From Rubrivivax sp. (GTDB taxonomy: Bacteria; Pseudomonadota; Gammaproteobacteria; Burkholderiales; Burkholderiaceae_C), in the NCBI GenBank assembly GCA_016719535.1, contig JADJYX010000001.1:124001-188000 (forward strand): a DNA stretch of 64,000 nt. Direction: 5' to 3'. Position numbers and translations under genes: made by a program. The notes beneath the pieces were generated by a model. It ran no database searches and was not told the origin of the DNA. It saw only the letters and a program-made list of their open reading frames with translations. This document shows, piece after piece, positions 14,578 through 22,943 of the stretch; within the stretch, counting starts at the first letter, position 1, and each line of letters opens with the position of its first letter.

Positions 14578-17500
14578 ATGACCATGGTGAAGTCCGGCAT
14601 GCAACTGGCGGGGGTGGCCGACCTGGCCTTGCTGGCAGCGGTCAAACCCGGCTTCGTGCCCGGTGCCGAAGGCTTCACCTACGGGCAGCGGCTCAGGCTG
14701 CTGCTGCGCACCCTCAACGCCATCCGCCTGGCCGGGCGCGAGACGCCGCTGTTCGACAGCCCCTTTCCCGATTCAGTGGGCCGCTTCGGCATGCTGCAGT
14801 CGTTCCGCTATGCGCTGGTGCCGCCGGAGATCGGCTCGGCCGGCGAGGCGCCCGCACCCGCCGACCGCCTGCCGCCCGGCGTGTGGCGGCTGTTCCTGAG
14901 CGTCACCTTCGACGGCGGCTGGGAACCCTACCTGCGCGTCGTCTACCGCGACCTGGGGCCGCTGCTGGACACGATCTTCGCCAACTGCGACGGCTACCGC
15001 CCGTCGTGGAAGCATGGCTACGACGGCTACATCCGCTGGGTGCGGCAGCAGGAGGTGCCGGCCGGGCTGTTCTATGCCGAATCGCCCTTCAGCGTGGTCG
15101 ACCAGCGCTATTTCGAGGCCGTGGAGCGCCTGCAGCGCAGCACCGACGACCCGGCGCGTGCGCGCGAGCTCATCGCCGGCCATGCCGAGCCGGCGGTGCC
15201 CCGCGTGCAGACCGTGTTGCAGCGCTTCATGGCCGCGCCGCCGGCCGTGCGGCTGGAGGCGCTGGCCAACCACCTGCGGGCGCTCGAGGGCTTGTACGAC
15301 CTGCGCGCCGCCTACCCGGCGAATGGCCCAACGGCGGCCGACGGCGACGACCAGACCCTGCTGCGCTTTGCCCAGCGTGCGATGCCCGAATTCCGCGCCC
15401 TGATGGCCACCGGGGCGGTGCCCGTGCCACCCGACAACCGCCCCAGCGTGGACTGGCTGCTGGGTCCGAGCATGCAGAAGGACCACCCCGTCGACGACCG
15501 CAGCGACCGGCTGCCACGCCCGCTGCATGCGCTGCAGGCCGGCATCGTCAGCAAGGCGCCCAGTGCCACCCATGGCGCGCTGTTCCTGCTGGCGGTGAGC
15601 GACGCCGCCCAGGCCCGTGCCTGGCTGGCCACGGGACCCGTCACGCCCGGTGACCAGCAGCCGCTGAAGCGCGGCGGCCTGCTGCGGCAGCTGGCCTTCA
15701 CGCGCGAGGGGCTGCAGGCCATCGGCGCGCTGCCGCCGCCGGCCAAGGGCACCGACGACGCCGATGCCAGCCTGGCGCGGCTGCCGCAGGAATTCATCGA
15801 CGGCATGGAAGCCCGCGCCGGCCTGCTGGGCGACGTGCGCGGCAACCACCCCGACCGCTGGCAGCGCCCGCGCTACCGCGGCCAGGGCCCCGAGCTGGAG
15901 CTGCGCTCGGTGCACCTGGTGCTGATGGTGCGCCTGGCCGACCCCGACCACGCCGACCCTGGCCTGCACCCGCGGCTGCTGGCGCTGCAGCAGCAGCTGG
16001 ACGCCACGCCGGGCCTGCACCGCCTGGCCACCGAGCCCATGCGCAGCTGGCCGCAGGACGATGGTGACGTGCGCGAGCATTTCGGCTTTCGCGACGGCCT
16101 GAGCCAGCCCGCCATCCGCAACGCCGGCGCCAGGGCCGACCCCGTGTGGGACGACGGCGTACGCCCCGGCGACGTGCTGCTGGGCCACCCCAACAGCCGC
16201 GGCGGTGGCGTCTACCCGCCCCGGCCCGACCCGCTGCTGGACAACGGCAGCTTTCTGGTGCTGCGCAAGATCGCCCAGCATGTGGACACCTGGCAGCAGG
16301 TGGTGCGCGCCGGCGGCCGCAAGCTCGACCCGCATTTCGACCGCCGCCCCGAGCAGCAGCAGCGCCACACCCTGGGCCTGGTGGCCGCCAGGCTGATGGG
16401 CCGCAGCCTGGACGGCCAGCCCGCTGTCGACCTGGGCCACGCCAGCCACAGCAACCGCTTCAACTACGACCTCGACACGGTGGGCTCGGGCTGCCCCTTT
16501 GCCGCCCATGTGCGGCGCGCCAACCCACGCACGCGCGACGATCAGGGCGTGCCCGACGTGCCGCGGCTGCTGCGGCGTGGCATGTCCTACGGTCCGCGCT
16601 GGAGCCCCGGTGACGACACCGCGGAGCGCGGCCTGTTCTTCATGGCCTATGTGGGCAGCATCGCCGAGCAGTTCGAGGTGGTGCAGCGCTGGCTGGCCGG
16701 CGGCAACAGCACCGGCGTGGCATCCACCCACAGCGACCCCTTGCTGGGCGTGCCCCAGGCCGGCCGGCCGCGCCAGCTGCAATGGCTGGACGAGCAGGGC
16801 CAGGTGCAGCGTATGGACCTGGGCGAACAGCCGCTGACCACGCTGCGCTGGGGGCTGTACCTCTTCGTGCCGTCGATCGAAGGGCTGCGCCATATCGCGG
16901 CCGGCCCGGCCGCCGCGCCCGACCCGCGACCCCAGCCGCTGACCGGCGAGCCCTACGACCCGCGCAACCCCGCGTTCGACGCCTGGCGCCGCGTGGTGCA
17001 GGACGCCGACCAGCGCGACACCCTGTGGCACCGCGTGCGCGACAGCGGCGGCAAGCTGCAGACCGCCTACGGCCTGCTGGTGGCGGGCAAGGACCCCGTG
17101 CTGGACATCCTGCGCGACGACGGCCAGCGCTACACCGTGCGCGGCTACGGCCGCCGCTTCGGCGATTCGGTCGGCCCCGGCTACCTGGGCATGGACCGCG
17201 TGGGTGACCATGCCGGCCACGACGAACGCGCCGAGGCCTCGGGCATCAATGCCGCCATCGTCGCCATCGACGAGGCCACCGCCTTCGAGGCCGCGGCGCG
17301 CCACACCCGCGCGCGGCTGCAGGCGCTGGCCGCCGGCCTGCCCGCGCCGCCGCCGGGCACGCCCAAGGTGGTGTCGGTGGACGTGCTGGACCTGGGCGAG
17401 CAGGTGCTGGCGCGGCTGTGCACCGAATGGTTCGGCGTGCCCGACGGCACCCACTTGAAGGCCGGTGGCACCGCGGCCCAGGCCGAGCCGCCGCCCCGCT

Positions 17501-18282
17501 GCCCGCGCGACCTGGTGGACGTGGCGCGCTACATCTTCGGCCCGCACCCGAGCGTGGGCGTCAGCGCCGAAGGCCGCGCCCGCGGCCAGGCGATCCAGGC
17601 CGCCACGCTGGCCTGGCTGCAGCAGCAGCTGGGCCCCGACGGCCAGGGCCAGCCGCCCGCGCCGCTGCCGCGGCTGGCGCAGGCCGTGCATCAGGGCCTG
17701 GGGCACCTGGGGCTGCCGGTGGTGGCCGATACGCTGGCCGGCATCCTGCTGGGCTTCACCCCTTCGGTCTTTGGCAACTACAGCAACCTGATGCGCGCCT
17801 GGATCGACCGCGGCACCGACGGCGCGCGCACGCTGTGGGACCTGCAGGCGATGCTGCTGCAGGCCGGCGCGCCCATCCGCGGCTACGAGGCCGCGAATGA
17901 GGTGCTGCGCCCGGCGCTGATCGCGCAGATGCGGTCATGCCCCATCCCCACGTCGGTGTGGCGCGAGGTGGCGGGCACACCGGTGCAGGATGTGACAACC
18001 GGCACCGGGGTGCCGGGTGACCCGACCGGCGCGAACGAGCCCGCCAAGATCGTCATCGGCCTGCACGGCGTGATGCAGGACCCGGCCGCGCCCGAGCTGC
18101 TGATGTGGGGCGGGGCCTGGCGCGGGGCCGAAGGGTATGAAGACCTGAAGACGCTGCACGCCTGCCCGGGCCATGGGCTGTCGACCGGGGTGCTGATGGG
18201 CATCGTCAGCGCGCTGGTGCTGGCGGGGAGTCTGCGCGTGTCGCCGTCGCCGACGATTGTTTATTGGGTAGGCGAGGGGTGA
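14578..18282 (+). CDS. DyP-type peroxidase fused to cytochrome P450-like domain
   Basis: A 1234-residue protein starting at ATG 14578, seven bases after GAAGGGAG. Residues ~1-320 hold an uncharacterised region with a ferredoxin-like stretch (FLSVTFDGGWEPYLRVVYRD). Residues ~330-780 are a DyP peroxidase: the GxxDG motif FGFRDGLSQPAI (~501), heme-ligand region CPFAAHVRRANPR (~640) and RRGMSYGP (~666). Residues ~800-1234 resemble a P450: K-helix ExxR in NEVLRPALIAQMR, then a heme-thiolate region LHACPGHGLSTG with Cys1196. The usual I-helix acid-alcohol pair is not evident (ADTLAGILLGFTPSVFGNYSN), so peroxide-driven chemistry is conceivable. No signal peptide or encapsulin tail was noticed. Substrate unknown. 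Confidence 0.85.
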   Translation: MTMVKSGMQLAGVADLALLAAVKPGFVPGAEGFTYGQRLRLLLRTLNAIRLAGRETPLFDSPFPDSVGRFGMLQSFRYALVPPEIGSAGEAPAPADRLPPGVWRLFLSVTFDGGWEPYLRVVYRDLGPLLDTIFANCDGYRPSWKHGYDGYIRWVRQQEVPAGLFYAESPFSVVDQRYFEAVERLQRSTDDPARARELIAGHAEPAVPRVQTVLQRFMAAPPAVRLEALANHLRALEGLYDLRAAYPANGPTAADGDDQTLLRFAQRAMPEFRALMATGAVPVPPDNRPSVDWLLGPSMQKDHPVDDRSDRLPRPLHALQAGIVSKAPSATHGALFLLAVSDAAQARAWLATGPVTPGDQQPLKRGGLLRQLAFTREGLQAIGALPPPAKGTDDADASLARLPQEFIDGMEARAGLLGDVRGNHPDRWQRPRYRGQGPELELRSVHLVLMVRLADPDHADPGLHPRLLALQQQLDATPGLHRLATEPMRSWPQDDGDVREHFGFRDGLSQPAIRNAGARADPVWDDGVRPGDVLLGHPNSRGGGVYPPRPDPLLDNGSFLVLRKIAQHVDTWQQVVRAGGRKLDPHFDRRPEQQQRHTLGLVAARLMGRSLDGQPAVDLGHASHSNRFNYDLDTVGSGCPFAAHVRRANPRTRDDQGVPDVPRLLRRGMSYGPRWSPGDDTAERGLFFMAYVGSIAEQFEVVQRWLAGGNSTGVASTHSDPLLGVPQAGRPRQLQWLDEQGQVQRMDLGEQPLTTLRWGLYLFVPSIEGLRHIAAGPAAAPDPRPQPLTGEPYDPRNPAFDAWRRVVQDADQRDTLWHRVRDSGGKLQTAYGLLVAGKDPVLDILRDDGQRYTVRGYGRRFGDSVGPGYLGMDRVGDHAGHDERAEASGINAAIVAIDEATAFEAAARHTRARLQALAAGLPAPPPGTPKVVSVDVLDLGEQVLARLCTEWFGVPDGTHLKAGGTAAQAEPPPRCPRDLVDVARYIFGPHPSVGVSAEGRARGQAIQAATLAWLQQQLGPDGQGQPPAPLPRLAQAVHQGLGHLGLPVVADTLAGILLGFTPSVFGNYSNLMRAWIDRGTDGARTLWDLQAMLLQAGAPIRGYEAANEVLRPALIAQMRSCPIPTSVWREVAGTPVQDVTTGTGVPGDPTGANEPAKIVIGLHGVMQDPAAPELLMWGGAWRGAEGYEDLKTLHACPGHGLSTGVLMGIVSALVLAGSLRVSPSPTIVYWVGEG

Positions 18283-18508
18283 TGGGGTTCTGGATAATTC
18301 GACGAACGGCTTGATGGACTATGCGGGTCAGTGGAGAATAGGTCTGGATGGATATCGAATGTCTCCAAATGGCCGTCTACTAGTGATCCTTCTTGACTAT
18401 TGATGTCGAAAGCATTTTAGGCATCGCAATTGAAGCAGGGCGCCCCTCTACCCGTCACATTGCACAACCAATAAACCAGCGATTCTGAACCGCAAGAAAG
18501 CAGCAAAC
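18283..18508 (+). other. AT-richer junction and possible promoter of the DUF262-HEPN pair
   Basis: Base composition drops sharply here, marking the left edge of the accessory island. A TTGACT (18393-18398) followed 17 bases later by a weak -10-like TTTAGG could drive the downstream pair. No gene is seen in the gap. Confidence 0.35.
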
Positions 18509-19540
18509 ATGGCAAAGCAGGACTCAGCGGACAAGACCCTAAACCTCTACCCCATCGATTATCCCTTCGAGACTCTGAACACCCGAATCCAGTCGAAGCC
18601 TCCCAAGCTTAAATTGGACCCGGATTTCCAGCGCAAATACAAGTGGGACAAAGAAGGATGGGAGCGCGCCTCAAGGTTTATTGAATCTTGCCTGATGCGA
18701 ATACCTCTTCCGGCCTGCTACTTCGCGGAGAAGGAAGACGGGTCTCATTTCGTTATCGATGGAGTTCAACGCCTCACGACTATCGAGAAGTTCTTCAACG
18801 ACGAGTTTGCTCTTGAGGGTATGAGCGCCTTTAAGGAGTTGGAAGGCAAGAAGTTCTCGGAGCTTGGCTCCTATCGGTCGGAGCTTGAGGCTACAACGAT
18901 TCGTTGCATAGTGCTTCGAAAAGAGAACCCACCGAATCTTGTGCAGGAGATCTTCTCTCGCCTTAATCAAGGCGCCGTTCGACTGTCAGATCAGGAAATC
19001 AGACATGCAATTTACCCTGGAAGCCTCAATAATCTTCTCATTGAGCTGGCAAAAACTCCGGCAATAGCCGATTTTGGCAATACACAGAAGGACTCAAGAG
19101 AGGGCGAGGAATTGGTGCTGCGTTTCTTTGCCCTTCAAGATGACTTGGCAAGCTACGAAGGGCGACTCTCCAAATTTCTCGATGTGTACATGAGAGAAAA
19201 TGCGAACGCCTCTCAAGCAAAGATCAAGAAGCTGCGCGCACTGTTCAACTCTACACTCGCAGTCTGCAGTCAGATATTTGGTAACACAGTATTCGCCGAC
19301 ACAACAAAGGACAAGCCTCGACAGAGCATCGTCCACTATGACCTACTCATGAGCAGTATGTCATCCCTCGCCAAAGCAGACATCAATGGGAAGGAAGAGA
19401 AGATTCGTAAAGCGTTTGAGAAGCTCTGCAAGAATGTGGAATTCCAGCGCACGCTTTCTGGGGGTATTCAAAACAAATCGTCAATCCTTAAGCGGCGCGA
19501 ACTGTGGAACAAACTAGTTAAGCCGATTCTCGCCAAATGA
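18509..19540 (+). CDS. DUF262 domain protein (ParB-like nuclease/NTPase fold)
   Basis: A 343-residue protein with the DUF262 hallmarks: DPDFQRKYKWDKEGWERASRFIESCL near the N-terminus and the DGQQR-like motif FVIDGVQRLTTIEKFF (D84-G85-V86-Q87-R88), followed by LVQEIFSRLNQGAVRLSDQEIRHAIYPG. DUF262 occurs in the GmrS part of type IV restriction enzymes and in many uncharacterised defence genes. The C-terminal HNH domain (DUF1524) of GmrSD is absent, and a HEPN protein is encoded directly downstream instead. GC and codon use are far lower than in the host genes, a sign of transfer. The stop overlaps the next start (ATGA). Confidence 0.85.
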   Translation: MAKQDSADKTLNLYPIDYPFETLNTRIQSKPPKLKLDPDFQRKYKWDKEGWERASRFIESCLMRIPLPACYFAEKEDGSHFVIDGVQRLTTIEKFFNDEFALEGMSAFKELEGKKFSELGSYRSELEATTIRCIVLRKENPPNLVQEIFSRLNQGAVRLSDQEIRHAIYPGSLNNLLIELAKTPAIADFGNTQKDSREGEELVLRFFALQDDLASYEGRLSKFLDVYMRENANASQAKIKKLRALFNSTLAVCSQIFGNTVFADTTKDKPRQSIVHYDLLMSSMSSLAKADINGKEEKIRKAFEKLCKNVEFQRTLSGGIQNKSSILKRRELWNKLVKPILAK

Positions 19541-20145
19541 CCAGCAAAGTTGGCGCGGCGGCGGAAGCATACAAAGTCGGCCTAGCTCAGTTGCGGTTGA
19601 TGGTAGACGCAGTGGAGCGCGAAGTCCTTGACAGCACCGGCAGCTCGCGGCTGATAACCGACAACATCAATTTCTTCACTAAGTCGTTCCTCATCTCCCT
19701 TTGTGCTCACCTAGAGATGTGCGTAAAGGATGTCGTCTACGTCATTGCAGGGGACCTTGATGAGAGAGTGTCCGCGGCTTGCATTCCGTCATCCATTATT
19801 GATTGGCGGTACAGCAAGAAGAAGGGAGACTCTTCGAGCGGAGCATTACAGCGCTTCGCGGTTGGCATGACGAAGAAGGAGGTGGATGACCTGGTTTCCG
19901 GTAATGTTTACCGAACGCGCGACGCATTGGCTTTGGTTGGCGTAGATTTGTCGGCTGACAAAGCCACCTGGGAAACTTGGAAGGAACTGATCCAGAACAT
20001 CGTCACCCGTAGGAATAACATTGTTCACCGCAACGACGAGGCGTCGGATCTCTCCTTCGGCGACGTGCGGCAATACATCGACTGCACAGACGCGTACATC
20101 GACTTCATCATCGCAACTTGCGATGCTGCACTCCCGCGAAACTGA
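19537..20145 (+). CDS. HEPN-domain protein, partner of DUF262 protein
   Basis: A 202-residue, mostly helical protein carrying the HEPN Rx4H motif at R159-H164 (TRRNNIVHRND), close to the position found in MAE_28990/RiboL-PSP-type HEPN families. HEPN proteins are often RNases in toxin-antitoxin, abortive-infection and CRISPR ancillary systems. Translational coupling (ATGA) to the DUF262 gene suggests that the products act together, perhaps with DUF262 as sensor and HEPN as RNase effector. It is low-GC like its partner. The motif is seen; the defence role is inferred from families and context. Confidence 0.75.
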   Translation: MTSKVGAAAEAYKVGLAQLRLMVDAVEREVLDSTGSSRLITDNINFFTKSFLISLCAHLEMCVKDVVYVIAGDLDERVSAACIPSSIIDWRYSKKKGDSSSGALQRFAVGMTKKEVDDLVSGNVYRTRDALALVGVDLSADKATWETWKELIQNIVTRRNNIVHRNDEASDLSFGDVRQYIDCTDAYIDFIIATCDAALPRN

Positions 20146-20378
20146 CCGTTGCGACGGCGTCGGCGATACCTAATTCTTCTTCAGGCACTTCTCGTTGAGT
20201 CAACGGGATTGGCGTCATTTTTTAACCAGCGGTCTTCGGTCTTCCTTTCGCTGCTGGACGGCGCTTGGCGATGTTCACCATCGAGCAACAGACTGCACAT
20301 CGACAGGCGGGCTTGTGTCGCTGCGATCTGATCGACACGCTGTGGCAAGCTACTGCACTCGCGCCAAGAGGAACCCTC
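20146..20378 (+). other. gap between HEPN gene and antitoxin, containing duplicated segment
   Basis: No convincing gene. The gap includes an 11-bp palindrome GTTGAGTCAAC and the first copy of a ~110-bp segment that recurs at 22232. An AGAGGAAC ribosome-binding site for the antitoxin lies at its right end. GC returns to the genomic level within this gap. Confidence 0.4.
20228..20337 (+). repeat. direct repeat copy 1 (upstream of toxin-antitoxin pair)
   Basis: About 110 bp, ~80% identical by eye to 22232-22340 in the same orientation, 2.0 kb apart. Shared cores include GGTCTTCCTTTCGCTG, TCACCATCGAG and GGCGGGCTTGTGTCG. It may carry a promoter shared by the duplicated modules, or be the relic of a recombination target. 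Confidence 0.6.
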
Positions 20379-20603
20379 ATGTCAGCATCTGTCGAAGCCC
20401 TCGCCCAGCAAGTGCTTCAGCTCTCCTCTGCCGAGAGGGCGCGCCTGCTTGACCGGGTGATTGACAGCCTGGACGCAGACCGCGACCGCGACGAACGCTG
20501 GAACGCGTTGGCGGCCAAGCGTGACGCAGAAGCAGACGCCGATCCCGCAAGCCTGGTCCCCGGCCCGGAAGCCTTGGCCCGCATCCGCGCGAGCCTGGGG
20601 TGA
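20379..20603 (+). CDS. addiction-module antitoxin (Unstab_antitox family)
   Basis: A 74-residue acidic protein from ATG 20379 with the family signature VEALAQQVLQLSSAERARLLDRVIDSL and the C-terminal PGPEALARIRASLG. Such antitoxins bind and neutralise a ParE/RelE-fold toxin encoded next to them and usually repress their own promoter. AGAGGAAC lies just upstream, and its TGA overlaps the toxin GTG start. A longer frame upstream would run through the repeat and is not needed. Confidence 0.85.
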   Translation: MSASVEALAQQVLQLSSAERARLLDRVIDSLDADRDRDERWNALAAKRDAEADADPASLVPGPEALARIRASLG

Positions 20604-20893
20604 GCTACAGCCTTCATCCAGGCGCTGAACGCGACCTGCTGGAGGCCGCACGCTTCTACCAACGCGAAGGTGGGGCCAGGCTGGCCGATCGCTTTCTGAA
20701 CGAGTTCGAGCGTGTCGCCGCTGTGCTGGTCGGGTCTCCGGACATCGGCACGCCGACCGACGATGCGCGCAGGGTGCATCCCTTGCAGGGCTTCCCGTAT
20801 TCGGTGATCTACCGGCCGATGGCCGATCACATTCGGGTTCTGGTCGTCCGCCATCAGCATCGTGACCCTGGGCATGGTGAATCCCGTCGCTGA
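20600..20893 (+). CDS. RelE/ParE-family toxin
   Basis: A 97-residue protein starting with GTG 20600 (GTGA overlap with the antitoxin). It shows the ParE/RelE fold signature: SYSLHPGAERDLLEAARFYQ, ADRFLNEFERVAAVL, RRVHPLQGFPYSVIYR and IRVLVVRHQHRDPGHG. RelE members cleave mRNA on ribosomes and ParE members poison gyrase; the sequence alone does not separate them. The C-terminal RHQHRDPGHW-like end has Gly-Glu in place of the usual Trp. Confidence 0.87.
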   Translation: MSYSLHPGAERDLLEAARFYQREGGARLADRFLNEFERVAAVLVGSPDIGTPTDDARRVHPLQGFPYSVIYRPMADHIRVLVVRHQHRDPGHGESRR

Positions 20894-20909
20894 TCGCGCG
20901 CCCAACGCC

Positions 20910-21422
20910 ATGCCCCCCACCTGCTCCGTCTTCATCGCCACCAGCCTCGACGGCTTCATCGCCCGCCCCGATGGCGCCATCGACTGGCTGGAACGCCTCA
21001 ACGCCACCGTGCCGGCCGGTGAGGATTGCGGCTACGCGCGCTTCATGGAATCGGTCGACGCGCTGGTGATGGGTCGCGCCAGCGTCGACAAGGTGCTCGG
21101 CTTTCCCGCCAGACCTTGCGGCGACCAGCCGGTGGATGGGCTCAGCGGCTCGATGCCGCAGTTGCCGCCCGGCACGCCACCCACGGTGACGCTGCTGAAG
21201 GGCGCTTCCGCCGCTCCCGCCGAGGTGCTGCGCACCGCCGCCGCGGCCGGCCACCGGCGCCTCTACATCGACGGCGGGCGCACCATCCAGTCCTTCCTGG
21301 CCGCGGGCCTGATCGCCGAACTGACGGCTACCACCGTGCCCGTGCTGCTGGGCGCGGGCATCCGGCTCTTCGGCGCACTGCACGCCGACGTGCCGCTGGG
21401 CCGGCTGTCGTCGCAGGCCTGA
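20910..21422 (+). CDS. RibD_C/dihydrofolate reductase-like protein, C-terminus shortened
   Basis: A 170-residue protein with the RibD C-terminal/DHFR fold used by stand-alone reductases of unknown substrate: VFIATSLDGFIARPDGAIDWL, VDALVMGRASVDKVLGFP, RRLYIDGGRTIQSFLAAGLI and ELTATTVPVLLGAGIRLFG. Family members usually continue ~20 residues past the SSQA end, with a final VQxxYxV strand that is missing here. Replacements in the GFPARPCGDQPVDGLSG segment also look degenerate, so the protein may be decaying. ATG 20910 fits the family start. A broken second copy lies at 22365. Confidence 0.7.
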   Translation: MPPTCSVFIATSLDGFIARPDGAIDWLERLNATVPAGEDCGYARFMESVDALVMGRASVDKVLGFPARPCGDQPVDGLSGSMPQLPPGTPPTVTLLKGASAAPAEVLRTAAAAGHRRLYIDGGRTIQSFLAAGLIAELTATTVPVLLGAGIRLFGALHADVPLGRLSSQA

Positions 21423-21424
21423 TC

Positions 21425-21657
21425 ACCGCCCGCGCACCCTGGGCCACGCGCTCGTCCACCCGCGTGACCTTGCTGAGCAGATCGCCGCCGACCGCATGGG
21501 CCCAGCCAGGGGGATCCGCCAGCGCCGCTGCCGCCTCGCGCCGCACGGTCACAGCCTTCAGTGGCAGCACGATACCTGTCAGGCGCCGAGCCCACCGTCG
21601 CCCAAGCCACCCGGTTCGCACTGTGGCATGCTGCTGCCAGCACTGCCGGACGTCGCC
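21425..21657. other. unassigned stretch between DHFR-like gene and second toxin-antitoxin remnant
   Basis: No rightward gene is convincing. A leftward open frame (21328-21621) contains a protein-like stretch (AALADPPGWAHAVGGDLLSK), but it overlaps the DHFR-like gene, lacks an RBS and its ends look random. Likely a gene remnant. Confidence 0.3.
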
Positions 21658-21880
21658 ATGCCCACCCCGTCGAAGACCTAGCTGCGCAGGCCCTCAGCCT
21701 TCCTGCAGAGGACCGTGCCAAGCTCGTGGAGCGCCTGATTGCCAGCTTCGAGCCAAGTCACCTGCACAGGCTGCCTGGCTTCGGTTGGCACACGCGCGGC
21801 GAGAGGACGTAGTGTCGGGGAAGACCGCCATGGTCCCAGGTGGCGAGGCGCTGGCTCGTGTACGAGCCCGCCGGGGGTGA
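21658..21880 (+). pseudogene. frameshifted addiction-module antitoxin
   Basis: The Unstab_antitox signature is present but spread over several frames. An ATG at 21658 runs into TAG after seven codons. VEDLAAQALSLPAEDRAKLV is in the next frame, and the C-terminal PGGEALARVRAR is in a third. At least two indels are therefore needed to rebuild the protein. The downstream toxin keeps the normal GTGA junction. Either the antitoxin is dead or the sequence has errors here. Confidence 0.7.
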
Positions 21881-22179
21881 GCTACTGGCTCCGTCCCGAC
21901 GCCGAAGCCGAACTCGGCGATGCGGCTGTCTACTACGCCGAGCACGCCAGTCGCTCCGTCGCCGAGGCATTTCTGGCCGAGTTCGAGCGCGTTCGTGACC
22001 TGTTGGTCGAGAACCAGCTCCGCGGCCCGCACGGTGAGCATGGCCTTCGCGTCTACCACTTCGATCGCTTTCCCTACACCGTCGTGTACGAGCCCAACGA
22101 GCGAGACGGTCCTCAGATTTACGCGGTCGCGCATCAGCATCGGGCACCAGGGTACTGGTCCGAGCGCATCGACGCCTGA
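21877..22179 (+). CDS. RelE/ParE-family toxin with broken cognate antitoxin
   Basis: A 100-residue protein starting with GTG 21877: VSYWLRPDAEAELGDAAVYY, FLAEFERVRDLLVENQL, GLRVYHFDRFPYTVVYEP and IYAVAHQHRAPGYWSERI, a full-length ParE/RelE fold with the typical HQHRxPxYW end. It keeps the GTGA junction with the disrupted antitoxin. An intact toxin without antitoxin is tolerable only if it is silent, inactive or neutralised by the neighbouring antitoxin (20379), which belongs to the same family. Confidence 0.82.
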   Translation: MSYWLRPDAEAELGDAAVYYAEHASRSVAEAFLAEFERVRDLLVENQLRGPHGEHGLRVYHFDRFPYTVVYEPNERDGPQIYAVAHQHRAPGYWSERIDA

Positions 22180-22231
22180 GCCCTCTGCGGGGACTTCCCG
22201 TTCGGTCAGGGGGGGCTGACTGCTCGTGGTC

Positions 22232-22340
22232 AGCGGTATCCGGTCTTCCTTTCGCTGCCGGACGGCGCTCGGCAACGGTCACCATCGAGGAGCAGACTTC
22301 GCATCGACTGGCGGGCTTGTGTCGGTGCGGTTGATCGGTG
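22232..22340 (+). repeat. direct repeat copy 2 (upstream of broken DHFR-like copy)
   Basis: Second copy of the ~110-bp segment at 20228-20337, in the same orientation. It precedes the truncated DHFR-like gene rather than a toxin-antitoxin pair, so the order of modules has been rearranged. Confidence 0.6.
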
Positions 22341-22364
22341 CCCACGCCTCACACCCTCCACCCC

Positions 22365-22676
22365 ATGCCCCCCACCTGCTCCGTCTTCATCGCCACCAGC
22401 CTCGACGGCTTCATCGCCCGCCCCGATGGCGCCATCGACTGGCTGGACCGGCTCAACGCCGCCGTACCGGCCGGTGAGGACTGCGACTACGCTCGATTCG
22501 TGGAGTCGGTCGACGCGCTGGTGATGGGCCGCGCCAGCTTCGACACGGTGCGCGGCTTTCCCGCCTGACCTTGCGGCGACCAGCCGGTGGATGTGCTCAG
22601 CGGCTCGATGCCGCAGTTGCCGGCCGGCACGCCGTTCAGGGCGACGCTGCCAAAGGGCGCTTCGACCGATCCCGCC
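22365..22676 (+). pseudogene. truncated second RibD_C/DHFR-like copy
   Basis: Nearly identical at the N-terminus to the gene at 20910 (MPPTCSVFIATSLDGFIARP, GRASFDTVRGFPA) but ends at an in-frame TGA at 22566, where the first copy has AGA. DNA similarity continues to about 22676, where the insertion sequence begins. The rest of the gene is not found beyond the element, so insertion was accompanied by deletion or rearrangement. Confidence 0.75.
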
Positions 22677-22680
22677 GTGG

Positions 22681-22713
22681 CAGTCTTTTCCAATCCAGGT
22701 ATGAGCCTGGAGC
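22681..22713 (+). repeat. left terminal inverted repeat of the insertion sequence
   Basis: Starts CAGTCTTTTCCAA and ends with the 17-bp core AGGTATGAGCCTGGAGC. It is the reverse complement of 24308-24341 with a few mismatches and a one-base indel in the middle. Confidence 0.75.
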
Positions 22714-22943
22714 GCCCTGAGATCGACGACGCGAAGCGAGTCGATCCGTTGTAGGACTGGCCAGTGTATTGGGGCCCTGTGTTTTGAGTTCATCAACCTT
22801 GGTCGAGGGCTGTGGGCATGTGGGCGAAGGCGCGGGCGGTGGGCAACGTGTACTCACGTTGTCCACGGGCTGCGCCGGTGCGCGCCAGCGCATCGTCCAC
22901 ATGTCCACAGCCCTGCCCGCCGCTGACGGCCAGCCTGACCGCT
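22714..22943. other. subterminal region of the insertion sequence
   Basis: No gene. It contains a perfect hairpin CAACGTG-TACT-CACGTTG (22844-22861) and an imperfect inverted pair (CTGTGGGCATGTGGGC near 22810, complement near 22895-22912). These could be transposase-binding subterminal repeats or a transcription terminator for the transposase gene. Confidence 0.45.

Noticed and set aside
20146..22700. Possible integron cassette array (toxin-antitoxin pairs and DHFR-like genes with repeated spacers)
   Set aside because: The repeated segments lack the paired RYYYAAC/GTTRRRY ends and symmetrical folding of attC sites, and no integrase gene is nearby. The DHFR-like proteins are RibD_C type, not trimethoprim-resistance DHFRs.
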